DNA of 64,000 nt from Glossina fuscipes (taxonomy: Eukaryota; Arthropoda; Insecta; Diptera; Glossinidae), in NCBI RefSeq assembly GCF_014805625.2, contig NW_023998498.1:389407-453406 (forward strand), in the 5' to 3' direction. A program made the translations under genes and the position numbers. The notes beneath the pieces were generated by a model. That model did not search any database. It saw nothing but the letters and a program-made list of their open reading frames with translations, and was not told where the DNA came from. Each line of letters begins with the position of its first letter. Position 1 is the stretch's first letter. Positions 54,460-64,000 of the stretch are shown piece by piece.

Positions 54460-57400
54460 AGTTAAATAAAAATAACGATTTTCAATCTAATAAGAATCAT
54501 TAAAAAAAAGAAGTGAATATTTTTACAGATATAAAAACATTTCCTTATGGTTTGTGTGTATGTCTCTTAATTGTCTAATAAAAGCCAAGCGTGTGCTAAA
54601 AAGAACGTCATGTCCTTTCTGCCATAATATTTGATTTCAAATTTCTCTCAACTTTTCGTTCAACATTTTCGGGACTTTGCTTTTTTGCGTCAGATTTTTT
54701 AAACTTTGCTTTATCTCCGCTTTCCTTCAAGAACTTATTACAAATTAACGAACTCATTAAGAACAGCTTTAGGCTTTGTAATGAAATTCCTTTCTGTAAG
54801 AAATTCGACTAAATTTCAACGAAGCATTGTTCCTGTAACTGGTATGAATCTATCCTTTTTTATATTGGTTAACTGTTTCGTTCGAAGGCTACTAATTCGT
54901 TCTAGCTAATACGGAGATGGCAGAATCAAATTCTTTGTTGCTCAGAGGTGTGGGAAAAACGGCGGGATTATGTTGTTGAAAAGCAGTACTAATAATCTGC
55001 GCACAAAAATAGGACAATCTACCAAAATGCAGTTATGCCGTTTCCCCGCTAATTGTTTAAATCATGGGGAAAGATGGATGCTTTGGATAGACAAATGTGC
55101 AAGGGTAAACGATCTTTTATACAGTTAACAGACAGACCCAAGTCAGATAAGAAGGGCTTTGGGAATCAGAGAAGTAGGCTTCGCAAAGGCGATTAAGTTA
55201 AATCGTCTGTATGTTTTAAATAGTCAAGGTGCTGAGCAACTCAAGTGGACCTTTGTTTGCTTCGCTTATTTATTCAAAAAGCTTAAACTCCAAACAATAT
55301 GTGACATGTTTTATAAGAAAATTTGCATTATAATTTTTTATTTAAATGTCATTAATAAAATAAATAAATAAATATGCATCCATTCATATATCTGAGTTTT
55401 TAGTAAAAAATTCCATACAGTAGGACGAAACTTCAAAAAAATTTATGCTTAATCTATCTATACATGATTTTGAATTATGTGCCATAGAAACATAAACAAA
55501 ATAAAAATGTTACGGGGAGAATTTTTTTGAGCTTTTTTTCATTTTCATCGAAATCGTCCAACTATTCATCCAGATTCTCTTTAGCTTTTTTCATGTTCAT
55601 TTAAATCTCTTTAGCTTTTTTTTATTTTTATCGAAATTCCTCCGGCTTTTGATAAAATACGCACGGCTTCTTGCACATACAAACGGATGAAAAGACGTTG
55701 AATGATTTTATTGAATATTTTTTTAGAAATAACTTTCTCTCTAAAAGCTTCAGAAGCGGTAACGCATGACTCTTAATAATGAGTGTTCTTTAACAAACAA
55801 ACTTTTTCCTTTGCATTTGAATTTATATTCGAAAAATATTTTTGTTTATTTTACATATATATAAATTTATGTACGGATCGGCTTTGTTATTTTTCTGAGC
55901 GTAGAAAATTCTTTATTAATTTCTATGTTCCCATCGTTACTCATTTTGACTTATGGAATTGATTTTTGTTCGTGGTGGTTTCCGCGCTAGCAATTATCTG
56001 GATGATACGATTCAATATCTATTTTATGTGTATTTTTAACACAATATCTATTGTTGTGTTCTTTTTCTAAATGATTTATACACTTCGTTTTTAAAAGATG
56101 TGCTTTTCATGTTATCTTTTGCATTTCAATACTTATGTATCCATACAAATATATGTATTCATTTAATGCTTATTTGAATTTACTGTATTTTCTTCAAAAA
56201 CGTGGAAAATAATCAATACCATACTTCAATTTCATAAAATTCATCTGTGCAAAAATAGAAGCATGTTTTTCCGGAGAGAAATTATATACTAATCAAAATA
56301 CCTGTAAAATTCAATATCGATACGGCAAGCCTAACTCGGGGTGAGCAAACTTAATATCCAAATATGAAATTAGCTGAATGTACTCATTTTGATAGCCACT
56401 GATGAGATCTAAAAATAGGGTCGTGGCATAGTGCGCTGAAACAGAAGTATTGTAAGTTAAAAATCAGAGGCAATTGCCTTGAAATTTTTAAGAGTTATGA
56501 AAAAGCTCGTTGAGAAAATTCGGCTAATCAGACAACAAGCATGTTCGCAATAAAACAAAAAACTAAAACTTACTCTGCATAGCAGACTTCCTGGATATAT
56601 AAGTATTTCGCATTTAAGGGATGAAATGGCCTTGATTTTCATATTTAGCTTTTCGATCCAGAGATCGCAAATTTACCTAAAAGCGGGCATTACAATTTTT
56701 GGAATTAAACAGAATCATCTAGAATCTATTATTTTACTTCTGTCAAAAAAGTACCCTTTCACGTATGATCAGTATTTTTCATTTTCTTATCACAAATTCT
56801 TACATTTAAAAATACATTAATTTTCAGAGTACATTCAGAAAATGTAGTCGAAATTTGATCACAAATTGACCAATCCTAACCAAACAACATCAACCTGTAA
56901 CTTGTAGCATATATTGTACAAGCAGCACACAACTCCCAACTAAGAAGTTAATTAATTAAATAATTTTATCAACTCTAGAAGAACCAGCGTTTTGCATAGC
57001 CTATTTCTACCAAAAGGATCATCTTCATTCGCTATTTTTGCCGACATGTCACAAGAAGTTAGAAGTTAGGAATTCAAATTTAAAAAATGATTGTAAAATG
57101 CCTCCGTACACGTCCACCATAAATGAGGAACTGAAACAACGCCGAGAAAAACGATAATTGTTCATATTTTCGTCTATAAGTTTCGATCCTTCGAAGGTAT
57201 TTCGCGAAAAACATTTCTTTTTTTTTCGCACTTAGTTTTGAATTTTTCTATACACATCAATAATCTCTATATTGAAAACGAACGCACTTTAAAAGCGCTT
57301 ATCTAATGAAAATTGAAAGTCAAGCAGAGATCATGGAGTTCCTTCATTTCGTGATCAGTCCCGATCGACTTTAATGCCACCTCGTGCCATAATATCAATT

Positions 57401-57630
57401 ATTATCTCTTCCTCGGACCATTTGCATGATAAAAACGGTTGACTAGTTAATTTAATTGGTTCTACTAGATGGAGTAGAAAAGCAGAGGATATTTCAATGC
57501 CATAAGGCATAAATTTTGTATATTCTCTTTCTCCCTACTCATTATCCTTGGTCGAGTGCTTTGAAATCCGAATTAATTATTAAAATCTTGCAATCTTGTC
57601 CCGATTTATACCGTCATGCCGTTCGCAATT
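54460..57630. other. AT-rich DNA, no recognised gene
   Basis: Short open frames (54,706-54,909; 55,159-55,371; 56,626-56,820) show no known domain. At 55,345-55,373 a tail-like run 'aataaaataaataaataaat' ends a possible non-LTR fragment, comparable with 9,022-9,050 and with 35,041-35,060. The dispersed repeat copy at 55,482 lies here. Confidence 0.5.
55482..55560. repeat. Dispersed repeat, copy 3 of 3
   Basis: 'tgtgccatagaaacataaac' + 'aaaataaaaatgttacgggg' + 'agaatttttttgagctt' matches 47,022-47,100. It is followed by two further drifted echoes of 'ctttagcttttttcat.ttcat' up to 55,640. Confidence 0.8.
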
Positions 57631-57850
57631 TTTCTGGCATTATAAATACGTTATGGTCGTAAATTCTACAAGTCCGCCGTGGAGTTTCTTATCAAATTCA
57701 TAGATGCTTGCAATCCCAGCTTGTTTAATAAATATTCGCCCATAGCCTTTCAGAACGTTCTTATTGCGCATTTCTTCTAATTTTTAAGTTTTGCGATTTT
57801 ATCCTCTGGGCTTTTTATGTTTAACAGAGATTTGGCGTGAAATACTATCG
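57620..57850 (-). pseudogene. Unidentified coding remnant
   Basis: Minus-strand text AKSLLNIKSPEDKIAKLK stops, and a neighbouring frame continues LEEMRNKNVLKGYGRIFIKQ followed by AGIASIYEFDKKLHGGLVEF. Composition and continuity (one frameshift near 57,775) are those of a real protein, but I cannot name the family. Confidence 0.4.
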
Positions 57851-57875
57851 AACGCCTTTCAAACTTGATCGCAAA

Positions 57876-58325
57876 TAGCATAGTGGAGTAAAAAACCCTT
57901 TAGATGATGGCAAATTAGAATCAAAAGACGATCTAAGTGACGCTTCAAATGACTTAAATTTACTGAACGCTGGTGAAACTGTTTCATGGAGAATGTTTAG
58001 CAATGTTTCTGATGGAGAATGTTTAGCAACGCTAAAAGGCAAGAATAGATTATCAAGAAAAAAAGGAAGCCGAAAGTCTTTCAAACGAAACAAGAAGCCT
58101 TGACAGAAACTAAACCAAAAACACCCGAACTTAAGACAGATCAAACACTTATAGAGAACTTGATAAACAAGCATATTCCCATGGCTTGCAGTCTGTGCGT
58201 TTTTATGGGACAAAAATTGTCCGATATTATACATGGGCATATTAAGTTTCTGCGAATGTACACAAAGCCCAGAAGGACTTGCGATAGATCTACTTTTTAT
58301 TATACGAATCGATTTAGAAAATGAT
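57876..58325 (+). pseudogene. Second grauzone-like zinc-finger gene fragment
   Basis: The reading LIENLINKHIPMACSLCVFM, then GQKLSDIIHGH, parallels the first-finger region of the intact gene at 25,621-27,396 ([23 protein letters not shown]). It is preceded by an acidic then basic linker (DDLSDASNDLNLLNAGE, RLSRKKGSRKSFKRNKK). A stop (TGA at about 58,101) and frame changes, absence of a ZAD and loss of all other fingers mark it as a relic. The linker contains a short direct duplication (tggagaatgtttagcaa twice, about 58,000-58,030). It is on the opposite strand to its relative. Confidence 0.6.
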
Positions 58326-58339
58326 TCTGAGCTTGGCTG

Positions 58340-59780
58340 TCCGCATGTCCGTCTACTGATAAACAAACCTCAATAAGAATTTTTTACTAGAAAAGGCTAC
58401 TGCTTCCTTAGAGAAGAGAAATCAATCAATTAAAGCCAATAGGCTGACATCGGACCGCAATTACGTAATGAAAAAGTCAAAAATTGCTTTTTTTATTTTT
58501 TACTATTTATGCGTTTTAATTCTTTTAGAGACTGGACTGATTCGGCGTCTGGATTGATCTAGGTTGCTTTTTTATTGGTAATTTGAAAACTTGGAAACAA
58601 AGCTATTGTGTGCAAGGAAAATGCAATTACTTCTATACATTCTACAGCTGTTTTCCTTTCAAATTCAACTGGCACGCATTCTCGATATACATTCTACCAG
58701 ACCAGCCCATCACTTTCATTATTTTATATCCTTTGTTAGATGCATCTAATTTTTTATCATCAATGTTTGTTTGCGTTTTAACAATGCCGCATATTATTGC
58801 CATATTTGTTACTTACTTACTTTGATGCTGTGGCCCTTTTGTGTTCAATTCTTATTTAGTAGTGAAAGCAGTTTTCAGAGGTGTTGGAAGTAAATCTTAT
58901 TCAATTACAATGGAAAGAATCACATGATAAAACTAAGCATTTACCGTTCAAAGATGTTAGTTGTGGTCTTAGTATTTTCGAAGTTATACTCAATCGAATT
59001 AAAAGTTATTTGAATAACTTATAAAACTGTTAATGTTTCTTTGCTTTTCATAGATATTTATATGGACGCCACTGATCGGTTTAATGAGATACATTAAACT
59101 GAGCATAACAACCGTAATGTATTCTCAAGGCGGTAAATCATTAGTTTGAACTGGCTGTGTCGTACAAGTGGGATCGTCGGTTTCCTATTCATATTTGTTC
59201 TCATAAATTTCACGAGGAGTTTTAAAGCCGCTTACAATGACAAAAAACTCATCAACCAATATTTGCTTTTATTATAAGATTTTATTATACCCTTCCCCAA
59301 TTTTTAGGGGTGGAGAAGAAACATTCGATATCCATAGTGATATCCTTACTACATCTGCATATATGTATATATATTTGTGTTTAGCTTTTAACAGAGTGAT
59401 TTTCAGGTTAAACTCTTTTCTACTACCGTGAAACAACCAACGTTTGTGCCTTAAAAATTAGCTATACTTTCTAAAGTTGTCTAAAACTATTTGAAATGGT
59501 TAAAATAATTCTTCGATTTTTTCTTTAAATTTTTAAGTTTATATTTTAACCAGAGAAACAAAAATTTTTCGAAAAATTTGAATGTAAATCACTAGTATCC
59601 TAAAAATTAGATCCTATGAAAAACAATAGAAGTTCAAATATAATGTTATCTTTTTTATGTAGTATGTAAGCGTATTACGTAAATTCAATTTCGATGTATT
59701 GAATCATGTGATACAGCATTTTCCTACAGTAGAAGATATACTAACGTCGCTGAATATTTCCATTTAACAACAATACGAGG
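58340..59780. other. AT-rich DNA, no recognised gene
   Basis: One open frame at 58,583-58,825 is hydrophobic with possible membrane segments (TFIILYPLLDASNFL, IIAIFVTYLL) but has no family resemblance. Nothing else found. Confidence 0.45.
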
Positions 59781-59789
59781 ATGTGGTAG

Positions 59790-60092
59790 ACGTCTCACTT
59801 GGATACAACTTTGAATTTGGTTTTAACCATTTGCCAAAATAAACGCACGTTTGGCAATGAAATCTTCATAATATTGGATTATTTAGAATTGTTGAGGCCG
59901 CTTTACACCGGTAAAGGGGTGAGTTTATAGATGCGTATAAGGTTTGGTACGGCTTTGAAATGCCCTTGAGTGACACTGGTCGCCACGAATTAAAGGAGTT
60001 GACACAAAAATCACATAAAAATAACTTTGGTATTAATATTTGGCAGGCAAAAGGTAGATGCATTAGCACTTGGTAAGCAAACCTACAATAGT
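59790..60092 (+). pseudogene. Unidentified coding remnant
   Basis: Plus-strand pieces in alternating frames: DVSLGYNFEFGFNHLPK-stop, GNEIFIILDYLELLRPLYTG, then FIDAYKVWYGFEMPLSDTGR and HELKELTQKSHKNNFGINIW. A GTGAGT donor-like site lies at 59,918. The last block of about 50 codons is clean. Such consistent protein-like text over 300 bp suggests a decayed gene or element ORF. Family unknown. Confidence 0.4.
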
Positions 60093-60259
60093 GCGAGTTC
60101 CAAACCAAATATAAATCAATGAAAGAATTAATACCACGAATAAATTGATTATGGGGAAAATATGTTCCATTTATTATTATTTATGGGGAAAGTGATTAAA
60201 CTGATGATGGCTCCGGTGTAAAGATATCGTTGTGAATAATAGTAAATGCATGCGTTCAT

Positions 60260-60585
60260 TATCAAAAATTAATTTAAGATAATCTAAGTAAACTTAATGC
60301 GCTGCAACCGGCTGGAAATATATCGGCCTACAATCCGTTCAGCGACGCTATTATTCCAACAAGCATCAAACCTCTTTCAACAACAATCTTTCGGACCATC
60401 CATAAATCAACGAAGACAACAGCGCTTTGTTGTGAACAAGAACTAGGATCGGGGGCACCTAACATCAATGCAAATTTAGAAACAACACAGAATCATAACA
60501 ACATGCCGAGGGTAAGGGAGCAGACGGTGTTCATTCCTGTCATCAATGTATGTATAAATGGTAAGCTATATTTAAGAAGTTAGCT
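60260..60585 (+). other. Long open frame without start, unidentified
   Basis: About 105 codons are open between TAA at about 60,268 and TAG at about 60,583, reading KLNALQPAGNISAYNPFSDA, IIPTSIKPLSTT... and NNMPRVREQTVFIPVINVC. A Pro/Ser/Asn-rich composition and 'CCGAGGGTAAGG' donor-like text (60,508) fit an exon. There is no ATG at the 5' end and no known domain. Confidence 0.3.
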
Positions 60586-61069
60586 ATTATGATATCCACT
60601 GTAACTTTTTTTAAGAAATTTTCATTCACAAGTCGAGCATAAACCAATGTATAAAATAAAATAATTCTTATAATCGGTGCGTAAATCGTTGAAAACACAA
60701 AATTAAAAACAAAATTAAATAAGGAAAAATCTAGGCAATAATGAAAAGAAATTTTTAATAAATGAATAATGTGTCTAGTTAAGACGACAAAAAAAAAAAA
60801 AAAATTAAAATTAAAGGTGCTGGGAATGGTTACTGACGAACTAAGAAGGGACCAACGATGGGCGTACAGTACGGACAACAGACCTCGGACAAACGGACTT
60901 ACACGGTGTGAACTCATTGAGGGTTTGATTGGACCTTTCCTCTTTTTTTTTGCCTTATTTCAAGTTCAAAACTTTTTTTTTTCATTTTTAAATTTTTTTT
61001 GTCATGCGGCACAGCATGCCTGTATAATTTTGTGAACGCTCTACCGCGGAAAGAGCTATGCCCATGACG

Positions 61070-61480
61070 TAAATAGCGCCCAACGATAGACTGAACAAGG
61101 AAATTTTTATAATCAGTTTAATGCAAAACAATGAAATTTTTGTAATCAAGTTAATGCAAAAATTTCCTTGTAGTCAGTTTGATGCAAAAATTTCCTTGTA
61201 ATTTCAAATCTCATACTTTTTATTTTTTTTTTCTCGTTTGATAAATTGGTCGCCGAGTTACCATAGTGGCGTCCAACGCAGAACCCGAGCTAGTAGACAA
61301 TTATTTTAATTTCAAAATATGTTGGTCGCGTACACAAATGGGGCCCAACGAAATATGGAGACCAGAAACTTTCGGTACCTTTCTTTTGGATCCGCATATT
61401 TCCAGGTCGAATAAGGTAATTTTGTTTTTTTTCTCGATCTTTTTAAAACGTTGGTCACTTATAACGTGACGACAAGTGCG
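61070..61480 (+). other. Cluster of primer-binding-site-like motifs
   Basis: Variants of TGGCGCCCAACG, a tRNA-Lys-type primer-binding site found in some retroelements, occur at about 61,075 (tagcgcccaacga), 61,266 (tggcgtccaacgc), 61,339 (tggggcccaacga) and 61,468 (agtgcgcaacgag). They lie upstream of the gypsy gag relic, where LTR end and primer-binding site are expected. A 28-34 bp tandem ('gcaaaaatttccttgta') occupies 61,100-61,205. Which motif was the true site, and where the LTR ends, cannot be fixed. Confidence 0.45.
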
Positions 61481-61489
61481 CAACGAGAG

Positions 61490-62797
61490 AGAAAAAAAAA
61501 GGAAAAAATACCGAGATTGATTAATTTAATTCTGATATAAGTTGATAGCGACAAAAGTCGCGAGCGAAACTCCGGATAAGGTTCATAAATAGACTATCAT
61601 CCAATTGAATACAGATAATGAGTTCTCACGGTGTGGCAAGACATGTTATATATCTGGACAGTTTATTTATTTATTTTTTTGTTGTTTCTTACGAAAAGGG
61701 GTGTTCACCAAACTGTTAACGCACCTCTACCGCGGAGGCGTGGATTTGTTGGGCAGGCCGGCAAATGGATGGGCCGTGACGGGTCGACAGGGGTACCTAA
61801 CATCGAGGTGTACCCGGTGTTAGTAGAAAGAGTTTGCGACACTTGTTGTAGGTAGGGATTTCATCAATTGGGCAACGGCACTATGAGAGAGTCATGAGCT
61901 TGGTATCCAAACGATGAGCATCCTTTAAGAAAAGGAAAGGGGGGTTCCTGAACGGTACTCCCAACCAAGTCATGTATTTAAAACGTGATGGGATCGGGTC
62001 GTTCAGGAGTAGGAAAAGTTTTTGGTTTTCGGGATCCGGTTGTGAGTAGACGAATGGGATTGCCCACAGCTCAAAGCGTTATTTTTGCTTCGTAGCAATA
62101 CTTTATTGAGTTTATGTTTTTCTTTATAACAGAAGAATTTCTCTACTGCATTTTGAATAAGCAGAGTGTAGAATTACATACAAAACTACATACAAAAAAA
62201 ACTAAATAAGGGAAATAACCTTTATATTTAAAATTTTTATATTTACGAATTTTATTGATATTTTCTTTTTTTTGTTTTTTTTTTTATTTTTGTTTGCTAC
62301 AATTCAATATTGAATAGGAAAAATGGTTTTTATGTTTTGATGTTTTTTTGTCATCTTTTTTAAAACTTCTCATATCGATCAGCTTTGTTGAACACACTTT
62401 GTCACATACACCCAAATTTACAATATCATGATCATTTTCTCAGATGATATACCCAGATTAGTCAGCTTAGAGGGAATTACTCTCTGTGGAATTTCTTTTT
62501 GTTTTTCTTTTGGTCCTTCTTGAACCTCGTACCAAGTACCTTGTACCTTTACCGTGTTCTCGAATACTAGTTTCGAATTTGGGTTTTTTTACTATTTTTG
62601 CTTTCTTCACTGGGGTCGCAGGGTAGGCTACGCGGCATCTCAGGGGGTCTAACCTACCTAACGTCAGCGACACGATTCGATCGGGAGTTTCAACGATTTC
62701 AACTCCGGAAGAAAAATACCACCGAAGAGTATCCCACCAGCAGCAGTTCAGCGGAACTTTTCGTAAGTTTTATAAGAAAGTGGGCAACCTTTTTGAA
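61490..62797 (+). other. Leader region of the gypsy relic
   Basis: Alternates AT-rich filler (62,100-62,470) with GC-richer islands (61,700-61,860; 61,980-62,060; 62,600-62,770). The island at 61,715-61,855 translates without a stop in two frames, but with no recognisable domain. The last island (frame through FRKFYKKVGNLFEMPN) may be the gag N-terminus in another frame. Confidence 0.4.
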
Positions 62798-64000
62798 ATG
62801 CCAAACGTCGAATCGCTAAGCAACCCTCACAACAGAGTCGGTGACGTCATGGAAGATGTCAGTAGCAGTAACAAACAACAAGGCCCACCAGCAGAAGCGG
62901 TCAATCCCAATGAACAACCAGTGGACATGCTAAGACAGCAAAACTAAGCATTGCTGAGTTGCATCCAGGAAATCGGAAATCTGAAAAAGGAGAGATATAC
63001 TGAAGTCAAGCAAAGTCAAATAAGGGATGCCGAAGGGGCGCAAAATTTTGGGATAGCAGCAACAACATCTACGCCCAACCAGCATGCTCTATCTCAGACA
63101 AGAGTTCACCGAAATGACAGTCCTCAAACGCTCCAGCAAAACCAGCAGGCAGAAGTTTCTTTGACCAGCGACGAAAGTACCCGAAGACGGAACATAGACG
63201 TGAATCGCTGGCATCTGAAATTCGACGGTTCGGGTAAAGGTCTTACCGTTGAGATTTTCATTTTAGCATCCAACGTCTCAGTCAGAAGCAGCAAATAATT
63301 TACGCTGAGCTATTCGCTGAGTTCCACTGTGTAGTGACGGGGCACGCGAATTAGTGGTATTGGCAATTGTTTGAAGACCACGAAGGAGACACCTTCGGCT
63401 ACCTTGCTTTGAAAGAGTATAAAATAGCTGATTTTGACTGTGAACTGGTAAGGGAAGTCGTGGCACGTAAGTAGAAACAATCGGCGAGTTTTGACTACTA
63501 TGCCGAAATATATGACCTAACTTTCCGCCTGAGGAGATAAATTTCCGAACAGGAACTAATTAAAACAATAAAATCCAACGTCAAATCCAGCCTAGCAGCG
63601 CTCATCTTTGTCATCAAAGTAGAAAGCGCCGCGGAGCTCAAGACCGAGTGTCAAAAAGGCGGAAAAGCTGCTCAGAGAGAGTGGGTCCAGAACGAGACAT
63701 ATTAATGATGTTAGTCAGGAAGGAGACGCTAAAGGTAGTGACAGGCACGCTAAAGGTAGTGTCAGGTAGCGTGAAGGCGGTAGCGTTGATAAAAACCATG
63801 GTAGGTGGACTAGCATCTACACCACGAGCAAACATCATGAGGAGCGACGCTAGTCTCAATTTACGACGCCACATGCCGGCCAGCCGAAGCCCACCCAGGC
63901 GCCAGCGCCAAATAGAGCGACATCAGGGCATCACAATCCCAGCCAAGTACCCTTGGTTGCTGAAAAAGCGGTCCCGAGCACCTCCTTCTGCCAATCACCT
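62798..64000 (+). pseudogene. Ty3/gypsy gag, Osvaldo/Ulysses type, decayed, runs off edge
   Basis: From ATG 62,798 (MPNVESLSNPHNRVGDVMED) the frame meets a stop at 62,946 and several frame changes. Recognisable blocks: DVNRWHLKFDGSGKGLTVE (about 63,200), LFAEFHCVVTG, WYWQLFEDHEGD, ELVREVVARK, YAEIYDLTFRLRR, ISEQELIKTIKSNVKSSLAA, KAEKLLRESGSRTRHINDVS (about 63,650). This order is that of the capsid part of gag in Osvaldo/Ulysses-like fly elements. It is damaged beyond function in the visible part. The following Pro/Arg/Gln-rich stretch to the edge would precede the zinc knuckle. The leader with G-rich islands is at 61,700-61,860. Confidence 0.7.

Noticed and set aside
60769..61035. Open frame starting in poly(A) near 60,790
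   Set aside because: The composition is low-complexity at both ends and it lies in the presumed LTR/leader of the gypsy relic.
1..64000. A complete novel defence-like or operon-like gene system
   Set aside because: Gene structure is eukaryotic throughout; the unusual content is explained by transposons, gene relics and a few ordinary small genes.

Overview
The window looks like nuclear DNA of a higher (cyclorrhaphan) fly. It is very AT-rich and has short introns (53-76 nt) with GT..AG ends. Its cellular genes have recognisable fly orthologues, and its repeats are dipteran types: I-superfamily and CR1 non-LTR retrotransposons, and Ty3/gypsy solo LTRs and gag. There are no bacterial operons, rRNA genes, CRISPR arrays or convincing tRNA genes.

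Cellular genes that look intact sit between 25.6 and 38.0 kb: a five-exon ZAD/C2H2 zinc-finger gene of grauzone type (25,621-27,396, minus), OST4 (35,744-35,943, plus), a ZNF511/l(2)k10201 homologue (36,018-36,809, minus) and mitochondrial ATP synthase subunit f (37,648-38,034, minus). Around them lies an unusual number of partial or broken gene copies: fuzzy 5' part (3.7-4.4 kb), a clip-type serine protease (12.9-13.6 kb), Pdhb (14.5 kb), the smoothened cytoplasmic tail (19.8-21.0 kb), COX16 (28.8-29.1 kb), a Glis/lame duck/sugarbabe-type zinc-finger gene (29.4-29.9 kb) and a second grauzone-like zinc-finger fragment (57.9-58.3 kb). Several keep introns, so they look like segmental DNA copies rather than retrocopies.

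Mobile DNA fills much of the rest. Family A (I-superfamily, poly(A) tail, ORF1/ORF2 joined by ATGA) has a diverged copy on the plus strand (7.7-12.8 kb), a nearly full-length copy on the minus strand (39,435-45,056, with target-site duplication) and a 5'-truncated minus copy (14.9-15.5 kb). Family B (I-like, (TAA)n tail) has a minus copy (31.9-35.0 kb) and a plus copy (about 48.7-54.5 kb). Nested insertions are visible: a CR1-like tail inside ORF1 of the 7.7-kb element, and a 1.56-kb solo LTR inside the reverse transcriptase of the 48.7-kb element. A second 1.31-kb solo LTR (30,477-31,786) splits an unidentified coding frame. A decayed Ty3/gypsy gag of Osvaldo/Ulysses type runs off the right edge (62.8-64.0 kb), preceded by several primer-binding-site-like motifs.

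The whole reads as a repeat-dense, degenerating region (pericentromeric, sex-linked or otherwise poorly recombining; this is inference) with an island of small housekeeping genes. All protein assignments come from reading translated sequence against remembered family features; no database search was possible.
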